From Odontocerum albicorne (Eukaryota > Arthropoda > Insecta > Trichoptera > Odontoceridae): a DNA stretch of 64,000 bases. A program made the translations under genes and the position numbers. Position 1 is the stretch's first letter; every line of letters begins with the position of its first letter. Shown here piece by piece: positions 20,861 through 30,594 of this stretch. The notes under the pieces were generated by a model, which had not been told where the DNA came from, searched no databases, and was given only the letters and a program-made list of their open reading frames with translations. The stretch covers positions 14,104,046-14,168,045 of the forward strand of contig OX463846.1 of assembly GCA_949825065.1 (NCBI GenBank). The letters are read 5' to 3'.

Positions 20861-21200
20861 CAATCTCACAACTATTTGTCAAGTAGGGAAACAATGGTGG
20901 GTTTCTTCGATGACAGTTTTCATTTGAATAGGCGAGTTATAAAGGAATAATTTGTTTTATAAAGGTCATGGATAAATGCCGAAAATAATACGTTATTCGG
21001 AAAATTATTTCGTATTTATCGGATATATGTATTCATGACATATTTTCAATGTTATTTTATGAAAGGTAATAGTTTAGCGAATTTTTTGGCAATTGTTTAT
21101 TAAAATTGAGCAATTTTTTTGATTCATTTTGAAGACGCAACACAATAATTTTTTTTTTCAGTGCTTCATGATTTTTTCTACCGCAAAGGAAAAAAAATAC
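20861..21200. other. Unrecognised A/T-rich spacer
   Basis: Nothing recognised apart from the flanking mariner relic on the right. Confidence 0.4.
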
Positions 21201-21204
21201 GACA

Positions 21205-21420
21205 CAAACCAAAAAGTATGCAGTGTATAGTGACGATGCAGTAAGTGATCGCGATCGATATGACCAACTCGAAGATATTCTCCACTCTGTAAGGCCGATT
21301 ACCATTGATGACGACCAAATCAAGGCTTTGATCGAGAATAATCAGCATTCTACATCACGAGAGATTATTGAAATACTGAAAATATCAAACAAAATCGTCC
21401 ACGAATATGTTACGTATTAA
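21205..21420 (+). pseudogene. Mariner transposase relic (second helix-turn-helix)
   Basis: The frame contains RPITIDDDQIKALIENNQHS, then TSREIIEILKISNKIVHEYV. This is the linker and second DNA-binding domain of a mariner transposase. The catalytic part is missing and the frame ends at 21420, next to Penelope-like 3' sequence. Confidence 0.65.
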
Positions 21421-21562
21421 TTTTTCACGTATCAATCAAACACTTTTTATTATTAATCAAACGTATTAATCAAACACTGTTTATTATTAATGTTTACGTA
21501 TTAATCAAACGCTTCATGTAACGGTGACTCGAAGACAAACAAAACAAGGTCATCTCTGTGCT

Positions 21563-21600
21563 CCCCTGATGATGAAATGAACACCTTAAAACCGGTAGCT
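21563..21600 (+). ncRNA. Degenerate hammerhead-like motif (copy C)
   Basis: CTGATGA and ACCGGTA are kept, but core GAAA has become AAAA, stem II is weakened and GGG of stem I is replaced by GCT. It is probably inactive. Confidence 0.45.
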
Positions 21601-21624
21601 ATAACTGGTTAGTAGCTACCGGTT
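21590..21624. repeat. Perfect 12-bp inverted repeat
   Basis: AACCGGTAGCTA (21590-21601) pairs exactly with 21613-21624 and overlaps the degenerate ribozyme stem III. Confidence 0.8.
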
Positions 21625-21662
21625 ACAACTACAAACTCGAACTACAAACCGGTTACAACTAC

Positions 21663-21736
21663 AAAATAACATGTAACGTATTACTCGTATTTATAGTTAA
21701 CCGGTTAACTATAAATAATACGTTACATGTTATTTT
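21663..21736. repeat. Large near-perfect palindrome
   Basis: The axis lies in TTAACCGGTTAA (21697-21708). The inner arms pair from 21688 to 21717. The outer arms AAAATAACATGTAACGTAT (21663-21681) and 21718-21736 pair, with only a 6-base bulge (TACTCG) on the left. That gives about 34 paired bases. Confidence 0.85.
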
Positions 21737-22390
21737 TTTGCGTTTGAATTCCACCAAATAATGTAATATTTCTTTAGGGGCATTCAATATATTATGTTAT
21801 TCTCTTAAACATCCCTATGTTTGTAATGTTTCAAAGCTATAGATTTGTGATTAAAATAAAGTATTAATAAATGGCGACCTCGTGAAAGGTGTCGAAAATA
21901 TCGAAAACCACCGTTCACAAGCAATTAATGCAGTGTTGCGTTTGAATTAACCTGATAGATAGAACGAAATTATTTTCCGTACAATCCAATAATTTTGTGT
22001 ATTTACTACATAACCAATCGTTAAACATATTTTACTTTTGAAAGATCCTTTATTTATGTTAGGAATTTTAGACTCAATATCGTCTTTATCCGGTATATTC
22101 TTGGTCTGTTTCTTTTTCTGCATCATTCTGGGCATGAGAACTACCAGATTTTCCTTCATATACTTGTATTTTGTTTGTCAGGTCGTCAGCTTCGAGGGTA
22201 ATCACGAGTCTTTATAGGAAATCCAGGTCTCACCCTTTTTTTAACGTGATCTTTCCAATAACGTCTTCTCTGTCTTCGCCATTCTGCGATATCTTTAGTT
22301 TTACATTCTTCTTATATATGTATTTTTTATTCTGTTCAATGTTTTACCAGCTATATATTAGAGAACCTTCATTTCTGGTGTTCTAAGGAG
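21737..22390. other. Unrecognised spacer
   Basis: Frames at 21947-22159 (minus) and 22171-22386 (plus) have no recognisable features. Confidence 0.4.
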
Positions 22391-22394
22391 TGCG

Positions 22395-22697
22395 TTTATT
22401 TGTGTGGTATCATTCTAGTTTCAACAACATACCTTTATTTGTGTGGTATCATTCTAGTTTCAACAGCATACCCTTATTTGTGTAGTATCACTCTAGTTTC
22501 AACAACATACCTTTATTTGTGTGGTACCATTATAGTTTCAACAGCATACCTTTATTTGTGTGGTATCATTTTAGTTTCAACAGCATACCTTTATTTGTGT
22601 GGTAATATTCTAGTTTCAACAGCATACCTTTATTTATGTGGTATCATTCTAGTTTCAACAACATACCTTTATTTGTGTGGTATCATTCTAGTTTCAG
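22395..22697 (+). repeat. Minisatellite, 39 bp x 7.8
   Basis: Units start at 22395, 22434, 22473, 22512, 22551, 22590, 22629 and 22668 (the last partial) and begin TTTATTTGTGTGGTATCATT. Because 39 is divisible by three, one frame stays open through all units (22400-22717) and would encode a repeated YLCGIILVST motif. I regard this as a by-product of the repeat, not a gene. Confidence 0.95.
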
Positions 22698-22699
22698 GT

Positions 22700-22970
22700 C
22701 AAACACACATTTTGTAGATCCTCACTTCAGTTTAGTTAAATTCAATATCTGTTGGAAAAAAAAATTAACGTAGAGTTTCTGGCTGAAGGATAGCTGATAC
22801 TGGATTTATATATAAAGAGTTGAGGAGCTGTTTGGATAAGGTACGGCTGTAATGCTAATGTGCTAATGATCATCACCTTTGGAGGAACCTGAAAAAACAT
22901 TTAAAAGAAAGGGAACAAGAAATTGAGTACCACAATAATGGTTTTTTTGTTAAATAGACCAGGATCATTT
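22700..22970. other. Short unrecognised spacer
   Basis: No feature recognised. Confidence 0.4.
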
Positions 22971-22977
22971 TTGAATA

Positions 22978-23043
22978 CCATCTGGAATCAAACTTGAGAT
23001 TCCCGATTAAAATTCAAGCGTTTTACCATCTGGTCTATGGAGG
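22978..23043 (-). repeat. tRNA-like SINE head, reverse orientation
   Basis: Minus strand: CCTCCATAGACCAGATGGTA (A box) followed by AAGTTTGATTCC (B box), with normal tRNA-like spacing. It faces away from the SINE-1 copy immediately to its right. The body has not been identified. Confidence 0.5.
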
Positions 23044-23099
23044 CTATCGTCAAACACAATCAATAGCATCAAAAGCAAAAGGTTTAAAACCCCAGTTAA

Positions 23100-23285
23100 A
23101 ATTTGACTTTCAGCCCGGGAGTGGTGCGTTCGATTCCCATTGGAACACGTTTTTTTTTTAAAGGATTTATGTCTGGTTTTTACTGATAACATCTTAAACA
23201 TTTTTCTAGTTGGTTAGAAAAGACATCACATGACAATAAGTTCACCTGGTTATACTGTAAACAAGGAAAATGTTTTACAATTAAA
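23100..23285 (+). repeat. SINE-1 copy, head partly lost
   Basis: GCGTTCGATTCCCATTGGAAC is the B-box half of the head. The body follows with TTTTTCTAGTTGGTTAGAAA, ACATGACAATAAG and CACCTGGTTATAC. The A-box half is replaced by unrelated sequence. Confidence 0.65.
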
Positions 23286-23289
23286 TTTG

Positions 23290-24470
23290 AAATCTTTAAC
23301 ATTTCATACATTACCCTATACTTTGCAATAAACTAATAGAAAGCTTTGAAGCGATCCGAACGTGAGAAGAGATTTCCTTTGGCACATCATCTTAGACATA
23401 CGAGTAGAATGACAACATAAACAAATTTTGCGAGTGATGCGACCCAACTGTTATTTTACGTTGTGCATATTTTTGAAAGTCAGTTAAGTCTATTTGATCA
23501 TAATTGGTCCAGTATACTTATTTTCTGGTGGCCTTTTATACTATTCATATGTTATATGTAAAGAACACTTCGATGCTAATGGTTCTCTACAACTATTTGT
23601 AAGGTCTGATATTTCCATGCATTGAGAAATTTGTGAGCACCATCCGTCTATTACAACCTTTTAATCGTTTAAACATAAAGCATTGCAATATATTTTTGGA
23701 AACGTATCTATTTAAGTGGAGCCTTTCAGAAATAGTAAAAATCCTTCATAGAATTACTGAGAGCTAATAACAAAAAAATACAAGGTTCTAAAAGAAGAGG
23801 TTTATCTGACATGGTAAGAATTTGCGGTTAATATTAGTTTTGCAGGTATAAAACCTTATGGAAAAAGAAAGATTTATCTTAAAGGAGTTCTTAAAGGGAA
23901 AATAACTATACGACGTCATAGATTTTGACAGCTCGGTGACGTTGTAAAGACACAAAGAGCGATGGTATTTGTTAACTGGAGAGAGACACGCCAGCAGTGT
24001 GCTAGCTAGAAAGCGGTTGTAGACTTCAACAGTGTTACTTACTTGGTCATGTAGGCTTTAGACAGTGTAACTAGGACAAAATAACGATGCTACTTATAAA
24101 GTAGCATGCAAATATTGTCAATAAACATTTCTAAAAACGCAACTCTTAGACGAAGTCCGCTACTTATATATTACAATAATATTATATTTAAAAACCTGCG
24201 TGATTTGCAATGTCATGGAGTCAAAGTTTTTCAAGGATGCAACGTCATACAAGGATCACCAATAAAAATATAATCTTTCTTCAATAGTACACGTTTATTT
24301 TACGTGATGTCAAGTTCTTAGGTTATTCAAATGATAAACATTTAAAAACCAACATTCCGTTTTGGTGATTCAAACTAGTTTCATACTCCTTGTTTAATCG
24401 AATAAAAAAATACCAGTTAAAATCAGAAACCAATCTAATTTGTTATAGATATATGTTAGATGTATTGATT
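23290..24470. other. Unrecognised region
   Basis: Mostly A/T-rich. A small patch at 23925-23965 carries TTTTGACAGCTC and GTGACG words like those of the candidate regulatory islands. Confidence 0.35.
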
Positions 24471-24475
24471 GAACA

Positions 24476-24832
24476 ATGTACGACGGTTCATTAGTGTCAA
24501 AAAACGCCTCAATTATTATAAATGATGATCACAAGAGTTTAACAACGCACTGGCCATTTGGCCGTGTCACTCCGTTGCCCCAGCCGACCGGCGGTGTTCA
24601 ATTTGAATCCTTTGAGAGGAAGACATTGATTGAACGATTGACATTAGTCTTTGACAGCGCGACAATTAGTCAAGTGTGGGGATTTTACCAGCACTACGGT
24701 CTGGCTGGATGGACTGGACGGGGCTTTATTTTTATTGTTGAGATAGACAGTTTGGCTAACAGTATAGGGAAAATAAAATCCAAAAAAGGGAATTTCATTT
24801 GTTTTATTTTTTTGAAATATGCTGGTTTTTGA
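24476..24832 (+). CDS. Hypothetical 118-residue open frame, doubtful gene
   Basis: The frame covers a distinctly less A/T-rich patch (24520-24760) in A/T-rich surroundings. Residues about 15-85 look like ordinary protein; the last 25 are lysine- and phenylalanine-rich and A/T-driven. No domain, signal peptide or membrane segment was recognised. The patch also has TTTGACAG and GATTGACA words, so it could instead be a conserved non-coding element with a chance frame. No promoter or splice signal decides between these. Confidence 0.2.
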   Translation: MYDGSLVSKNASIIINDDHKSLTTHWPFGRVTPLPQPTGGVQFESFERKTLIERLTLVFDSATISQVWGFYQHYGLAGWTGRGFIFIVEIDSLANSIGKIKSKKGNFICFIFLKYAGF

Positions 24833-24889
24833 AGATTTGTAAGTAACAAGCGTTAAATCTAAATAACTTCAAAAAAGACATTTTATAAC

Positions 24890-24964
24890 ATGATGAAAGT
24901 GTCAATGTTTGAAAGAAGGCGGACTAAAGACATAAATTAATGCATGGATAAATGGACGTTTTAA
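24890..24964 (+). pseudogene. LINE-A relic, left part split by the piggyBac insertion
   Basis: The sequence before the piggyBac ends GGACGTT-TTAA. Joining it to the sequence after the element, with one TTAA kept, gives DVLNKMKK, then stop, then ASSWFGHVE. This is the LINE-A consensus around D.L.KM....L..FGH. Upstream similarity is weak. Confidence 0.5.
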
Positions 24965-24980
24965 CCCTTAAAGTCCGGCT
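24965..24980 (+). repeat. Left terminal inverted repeat of piggyBac
   Basis: CCCTTAAAGTCCGGCT pairs with the right end at 27763-27778 with three mismatches. Confidence 0.85.
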
Positions 24981-25031
24981 GGCTACATATGAAGTCGAAT
25001 AAAATCGGGCTCAAACGCCGGCTGGCTACAT
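24975..25031 (+). repeat. Subterminal direct repeat of piggyBac left end
   Basis: CCGGCTGGCTACAT occurs at 24975-24988, overlapping the terminal repeat, and again at 25018-25031, 43 bases downstream. Subterminal repeats in this family are often transposase binding sites; that role is inferred here. Confidence 0.7.
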
Positions 25032-25547
25032 CCGCAGCTCGCACATATTCTCTGTATAAAACGTTTATTATTATGTAAATTTACTACTACAGATCAAAAG
25101 TAAAAAAGTGTAGCGTATACATTCATATATTTTCTGTGATTTGGAATTAAAGTTTCACCCTTCTTATATGAATGTTTAATATTATTTTATTTTATTGTAA
25201 GATGTGTCCCATGAAAACTTCGCGCATAGCGGCCATCGGTTACTCATACAGTCATATAACCGCCGAGTCGCGAAGTGGTAGTGTTTTATCTGTGTCGGTA
25301 CACGTACTTGATCTCGAGTGTATGTTTATTTAGGGTGACTGTTATATTGTTATTTATTAGACATTACGTTCCGAGTTCGTTGTAATTTGTTTTTTTTTAT
25401 AAACAATTTGTTTTGTGTGAGGGAACTCATTTAATTTTATTATTTGTGTAGATTTTTATTCATAATAATGCTGGTTTGTGAACATTGATGTTTTGTTTGA
25501 GTGTATAACTATTTTTCTGTTTATTGAACCATTTCATAATTTAAAAG

Positions 25548-27278
25548 ATGGATGACGATGCAATAGAACAGTATATTCTAGACATTGATTCTGATTTTTC
25601 TATGAGTGACGACGAAGATTATATACCGGATAATATTGAGGACGTCGATGATCCTTCAGAAATTAGTGATAGTGAAATTGACAATTCTAATGTTTTAGAT
25701 AATACAGAGCCCACATCAACCGTAAATGTAGACAATATTTCATCTGAGTGGCAAAATGGCATTAACTTTCGTCCAGTATTGCATGACTTCAACCAACAAT
25801 CTGGATTGAGAAATTGCGATCTCAATGAAGAAAGTCGGGAAATAGATTATTTTGAACTATTTTTGAGTAGTGACATAGTGAGAAAAGTTTCTGAAGAAAC
25901 GAATAGATATTATGATCAACTAAAGATAAAAAAAACATTTTCCCAGCATTCACAAATGAATGAATGGAAGTCCGTGAATGCTGATGAAATATATCTATTT
26001 TTCGCTTTATCAATGCTTATGGTTCGGAGCAAAAAAAGCAGGATCAGGCAATATTGGACAAAGGACAAATTAATATCGTCACCAATTTTTGGCGAGACAA
26101 TGTCACGAGATAGATATTTGTCTATTCTAAGTATGCTACATTTTTCCGATAGTTGCAAACAGCCAAAAGACGATATTCTATATAAAATAAGAGACTTTGT
26201 CGATTCGGTGTGTGAAAATTTTAAGATTTTTTTTTATCCTTTTAAAAATTTGTGTATCGATGAGTCACTAGTATTATTCAAAGGTAGGTTACGAATAAAA
26301 CAGTATTTGCCGGCAAAAAGGCACAAATTTGGAATCAAACTCTTTGTTCTGTGCGATTGTGAAACCGGTTTAGTTTTAAAATTAATTATTTATTGTGGAG
26401 CAAAAACCGAAATACCCGTAAGTAATATAGACGAACAATTATCCAAGGATATGGGGGTTTCGGGAAAAGTGGTTGTGTCCCTACTATCGGAATATTTGTG
26501 TAAAGGGCATACTGTTTATACGGATAACTGGTACTCAAGTCCAGCTTTATTTAAGTATTTGCACGATCAAAAAACCAACGCCTGTGGAACAGTAAAAAAA
26601 ACTAGGAAGTACCTGCCAAAATTTGGAATCGTGCAGAAAGGTGAAACATCATCAATGACTTCTGGATGTCTACTTGCTGTAAAATGGCACGACAAGAGAG
26701 ATGTGCACATGTTGACAACTGCAGAAGATGCGTCACCAATAGAAACCGGCAAAGTAGATTACAAAACAAAAGCCGCTATTGTGAAACCATCGTGTGTAGT
26801 TAGTTACAACAAACACATGGGCTCCGTAGACAGGTCAGATATGATGATCACGTTTGTAGAGTGCGTCCGTAAAACCAATAAGTGGTACAAAAAGATCGCG
26901 TTTCGTACAATTGACGTGGTATTAATAAATGCTCACGCGATGTTTAAGTTTAAGACAAAAAAAGACGTGAGCCTAACAGACTTCCAATTAGAAGTTGTTC
27001 GACAACTTCTACAAAAATATCATCATCCGGAGTCAACACCTAAATCCAAACAAAGTGGTGACCATCCTCTTAGACTAAGTGCACGACATTTTTTATCAGA
27101 CATTCCACAAACTATCAATTCCAAGAGACAATCGGTTTATCGGCGGTGTTTTGTATGTAAAAATACTACGCGGCAGCCTCAGAAACGTGTTCAAACTCGT
27201 TATTGGTGTAGTGACTGCGAAGTTGCCTTATGTCCAACTAATTGTTTTAAGGCATATCACACAATTCAAAAGTTTTGA
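25548..27278 (+). CDS. piggyBac transposase (DDE_Tnp_1_7 family), intact
   Basis: This 576-residue protein catalyses cut-and-paste transposition into TTAA sites. Residues 1-60 are strongly acidic (MDDDAIEQYI, DSDFSMSDDEDY), as is typical of the disordered N-terminus. The DDE transposase domain spans about 95-480 and has the three catalytic aspartates in standard contexts: D238 in CIDES, D326 in VYTDNWY and D428 in GSVDRSD; the conserved further aspartate is D431. The C-terminus (534-571) is a cysteine-rich zinc-binding domain with C534-x2-C537, C554-x2-C557, C562, C566 and H571. This domain binds the transposon ends in family members. Length and domain order match functional piggyBac transposases (roughly 560-610 residues). 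There is no internal stop or intron signal. A domesticated host gene is unlikely because both transposon ends and TTAA duplications are intact. Confidence 0.93.
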   Translation: MDDDAIEQYILDIDSDFSMSDDEDYIPDNIEDVDDPSEISDSEIDNSNVLDNTEPTSTVNVDNISSEWQNGINFRPVLHDFNQQSGLRNCDLNEESREIDYFELFLSSDIVRKVSEETNRYYDQLKIKKTFSQHSQMNEWKSVNADEIYLFFALSMLMVRSKKSRIRQYWTKDKLISSPIFGETMSRDRYLSILSMLHFSDSCKQPKDDILYKIRDFVDSVCENFKIFFYPFKNLCIDESLVLFKGRLRIKQYLPAKRHKFGIKLFVLCDCETGLVLKLIIYCGAKTEIPVSNIDEQLSKDMGVSGKVVVSLLSEYLCKGHTVYTDNWYSSPALFKYLHDQKTNACGTVKKTRKYLPKFGIVQKGETSSMTSGCLLAVKWHDKRDVHMLTTAEDASPIETGKVDYKTKAAIVKPSCVVSYNKHMGSVDRSDMMITFVECVRKTNKWYKKIAFRTIDVVLINAHAMFKFKTKKDVSLTDFQLEVVRQLLQKYHHPESTPKSKQSGDHPLRLSARHFLSDIPQTINSKRQSVYRRCFVCKNTTRQPQKRVQTRYWCSDCEVALCPTNCFKAYHTIQKF

Positions 27279-27762
27279 GTTTTAAAAGTGACATATGCAA
27301 TACTAATTCATGGACACCCTATCCATATGCCGACGAACAGTTGCGCGAGTGTGTGTGTTTGTGCCGAGATATTTTTTTAGACCTTCCATTAAATTTAATT
27401 ATTACTATGATTCTTTCGGATAACGATAATTTTTGTATATGGAGATCATGTTCAAAAGTACATTCTCGATGTGGATGACTAAATGTTTACGATAGACCTT
27501 ATAATAAAAAATCCCACAAGTGATTTACTTAAGTGGCAGCTCCATTCTCACGGTAATATATTTTTATTTATTATTTTAAAGTCAATATGAAACAAAAAAC
27601 TCTGATTTTTTTTTACTAACACAAAGGTACACTATTTGACTATAATATGCTGTTTATTTGGTTTATTTATTCATTTTGTGTGAAGAGTAATTAAATTGTT
27701 TATAAGTGCGTTCCAATGTTTAAAATTCTCGCCGGTCTGAGGGAGTACTTCGCGTAAATCTT

Positions 27763-27778
27763 AGCCGATCTCTAAGGG
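27763..27778 (-). repeat. Right terminal inverted repeat of piggyBac
   Basis: On the minus strand this reads CCCTTAGAGATCGGCT, directly inside the right TTAA. Confidence 0.85.
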
Positions 27779-28075
27779 TTAAACAAGATGAAGAAATGAG
27801 CTTCAAGTTGGTTTGGACATGTAGAAATAAATTATGAAAGAATGGCTAAGCATTATCCGTGCAAGGTGTGTGTGTGAAAGAGGTAAACGTGACTGGACCA
27901 AATTAACCAGATTTTGAAATAAGGTAAAGTGAGAAGTATGAATAATATTGTATAATATTTTGTATGACGACATGTTTGAATGTGGAGGAGTTGAAAGTTA
28001 TCTGCTTGGTTATAAAAATTGTAGTTCAGTTCTCTCTGCCTATCCCGTAAGAGATATGGCTGTATGTATATGAAC
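27779..28075 (+). pseudogene. LINE-A relic, right part split by the piggyBac insertion
   Basis: It begins with the FGHVE motif region directly after the TTAA. Remnants of NQILK (AACCAGATTTTGAAAT), a GGVESYLLGYKN-like stretch and the terminal SVLSAYPVRDMA equivalent (TTCTCTCTGCCTATCCC) follow. Frameshifts are present throughout. Confidence 0.6.
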
Positions 28076-28139
28076 ACTACACACATACTTTTAATTTGTA
28101 CACACCTCATGCCGAATATGTGACTATTACATATTCAAA

Positions 28140-28262
28140 GGTTGTTTGTGGCTCGTATTCTCTTCGTAAACTTTCTGCGGTTTTCTTACTAAATATATTG
28201 TTCTCAATATATGCAGATGCGAGAAAGTACCTAATCTAATAACTGCAGGCACTACTTCGTAT
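28140..28262 (-). repeat. Dispersed repeat R3, reverse orientation
   Basis: TTTCTGCGGTTTTCTTACTAAA and AGAAAGTACCTAATCTAATA are the reverse complements of landmarks in the 14050 copy. Confidence 0.6.
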
Positions 28263-28750
28263 ACTTATGATCAAAAATATCTTTTTATTAGTGTGGATTT
28301 TATATCTATTGTCGTGAAAACCATTCTGGGGGGAGAACCAGCTGTCTATAAATTTTCCTAGCATTCGATGTCCTGCGGGGATCTCGTGTCCTGCTAATCC
28401 TGCTACGAGTATGTATGGAATTTTATCTCTGTATATCCTATCCACATGATCACGCCAGCACCGCCATCATTTTCTGCTCCACTGTGTTAGAGGCTTATGC
28501 GAGAGTTTCTGACCCTATCTCTGAGATATATTCCTGCATGGAGTGCCGGGCTGTGGATCGACTATGGATGCGTTTTACGACATCCCTGTGGAACGTTTAG
28601 AGGGATGATGAAGAAGGTTTACTTACTCAAGTGATAACAATATTGTTTTCCATCGAGACACAGAGAAGATTTTAAACGTCTTGGTGATCTTCTCATAACT
28701 GCGTGAAAAACTGAATTAAGCGCTTTTGAGGAGAGTCTTGTGTTCACGAT
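28263..28750. other. Unrecognised region with a 69-residue minus-strand frame
   Basis: The frame 28445-28236 (minus) starts MDRIYRDKIPYILVAGLAGH and has protein-like composition for about 55 residues before becoming A/T-driven. I do not recognise it. It could be a transposon relic or an exon, with nothing nearby to decide. Confidence 0.25.
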
Positions 28751-28754
28751 CGTA

Positions 28755-28965
28755 CCTGAAAAAAAACCAAGGTCCTCGTCTGGTAAAAAAGTTCATTTGG
28801 AAACAATATTCACACGCACTAGACGTGTGCAAGTGTTTTTGCTTCCTCACGAGTGGTAATGTTCCCAATACGTGCGATTACGAGCTGCGAGTACCGCGCC
28901 CACTTCAGTGGTTCTAAGCCCTAAGGAATAATTAAAGCGTGCCAAATGTAATGAAATCTCCCGGC
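28755..28965 (+). repeat. SINE-2 copy, body
   Basis: CACACGCACTAGACGTGTGC, GGTAATGTTCCCAATACGTGCG and CTTCAGTGGTTCTAAGCCC match the reverse of the 1-335 copy. The tRNA head would lie upstream but is not convincing. Confidence 0.6.
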
Positions 28966-29385
28966 CCTCCTTTCAAAATGTCATATCACTATGTTGGATT
29001 TATTGGTATGTACGAATGTAAAAATTCCAAAATCTTAAGTTAGAACAATCGTAATACTTCGATGAGTTTTAAAAATTACCATATTTTTTTACTTAATAGA
29101 ATTGTCACAGTTATTTAAAACATTTTTTTGTTGATATTTTAAGTTTGTATTTATTTTATAAAACTTTTCAAATGTATTTGTATGAATCTTAATATATTTG
29201 CAACGACAAATCTTTAAAGCTTATAAAACAACGGTCTTAAAGTCAAGTGAAAATATTACACTTTTCTCACAGTAACTAACTCATAGAAGTGAAAATTCCC
29301 AACCGACGCATACTAACAACTCAAGAACGGGTCTAAGTTACACCACTGACTATTCACAAACACAAAACTTTCTTCCATTGGCGTC
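28966..29385. other. A/T-rich spacer
   Basis: Nothing recognised. Confidence 0.45.
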
Positions 29386-29389
29386 ACAT

Positions 29390-29520
29390 GAGCAGGTGTT
29401 TTTACGGGAACGTTGTGTCATTAATCCTTGTCTAGTGACAAATAGTTCCCTGACACACCTCCCCCCTCTAATCTGACACTCTGCTTCCCCCCACTGATGT
29501 AGCGTACTAAGCCACTGCAA
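29390..29520. promoter_or_regulatory. Candidate regulatory island with four TGACA motifs
   Basis: TGTCA at 29416 and TGACA at 29436, 29451 and 29474 lie within 63 bases. The first is followed by TTAATCC, an Otx/Bicoid-like word. E-box-like CACATGAGCAGGTG lies just left. No open frame. Inference only. Confidence 0.25.
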
Positions 29521-29730
29521 GCACTTTCATACTCTGATATATTGTATGGACAAACTTTTTAAAGTACTTTGCAGAAAACACTGTCGAGGGGTAAATTTGT
29601 CTTGGAGCAGTTAATATAATGCAGCGGTTTTTAATCTTGAAGTTGCAAAAGTTGAACCGTACTCCGACAGTGACATATACAATTGTTTTATTTATGGCTC
29701 CACAGTAGAATTATGCTACTTGAGATTTGT
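29521..29730. other. Short unrecognised spacer
   Basis: Nothing recognised. Confidence 0.4.
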
Positions 29731-29734
29731 GCAT

Positions 29735-29985
29735 AAAAAAACATCATATTTCAATGGGTTTCTTAATCCAATGAGATAAATAAACATATATGATAATAAA
29801 AAACATCATATTTCAATGGGTTTCTTAATCAAATGAGATAAATAAACACATATGCTAATAAAAACATAATATTTCAATGGGTTTTTTAATCCAACGAGAT
29901 AAATAAACACATATGATAATAAAAAACATCACATTTTAATGGGTTTCTTAATCCAATGAGATAAATAAACACGTATGATAATGAA
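29735..29985 (+). repeat. Tandem repeat, about 62 bp x 4
   Basis: Units built around ACATCATATTTCAATGGG start at about 29741, 29803, 29864 and 29926. The third unit is one base shorter. Units differ by a few substitutions. Confidence 0.9.
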
Positions 29986-30590
29986 AAGTATTTTAGACAC
30001 TCAAATGATTAAAATTTAAATTGAAGTATCAACTCTTTTTTTACATTTAAATCACTTGTTGCCTTCATTTAGCTGTTAAATTAAATCTTTCGTGATTACT
30101 CACTATCTTTCGTGATTACTCACTATCTTTTCATGAGATATTTCCATTGTATCTCTTGAATCTGTATCTGAGGAGTGTCTTTTTTCTGAGAAATGTAAAA
30201 TTTTATGGCCAATTTCTTTTCCATCTAATAAATTAGTTGTTTCAAATATATCCAATAGGGTGGGGAATTAAGATAGAGCTTTTAGAGGTTTATACATGGG
30301 TTCAAATCCTGAGCAAGAGCATCCTTGAGGACAGTTTGCTCTCTAAATTTTACTGTATAAATTGTCATACTCGTATTATTAATATTAGATCTTGAATGGA
30401 GTGCGACAACTACAGAGCCATCAGTTGATTGATTATGGTAGGTAAACTGTATGCAAGGATTGCGATAGAGCGAGTAAGTTAAAAACTGAAAGGAAATTAT
30501 AGGATACAAAAGGTGCCTTTTCGGAGATCGATATTTGCGTTACGTATATAGTATATCTGACATGTGTTTGGAATTAGGGAAAAAAATATT
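29986..30590. other. A/T-rich spacer with a 21-bp duplication near 30090
   Basis: TCTTTCGTGATTACTCACTA is present twice in a row at about 30088-30128. No gene recognised. The frame 30282-30509 (minus) is not supported. Confidence 0.4.
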
Positions 30591-30594
30591 TTGT

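Larger units (their letters stand above)
21530..21660 (+). mobile_element. Degenerate Penelope-like 3' end
   Basis: GTGCTCCCCTGATGATGAAATGAACACC and AAAACCGGTAGC match the ribozyme-bearing ends elsewhere but are clearly decayed. Two copies of ACCGGTTACAACTACAAA follow. Confidence 0.5.
24961..27782 (+). mobile_element. Complete piggyBac-type transposon with TTAA target duplications
   Basis: TTAA lies at both outer ends (24961-24964 and 27779-27782). The terminal inverted repeats start CCCTTARAG..CGGCT on both sides. One uninterrupted transposase gene (25548-27278) lies inside, with a 583-base leader and a 500-base trailer. Everything expected of an autonomous piggyBac is present. The element splits a LINE-A relic, so it is younger than that relic. 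Confidence 0.93.

Noticed and set aside
22400..22717. 105-residue repeat protein gene
   Set aside because: The open frame is explained by a 39-bp unit length divisible by three. There is no start context, terminal domain or neighbouring gene.
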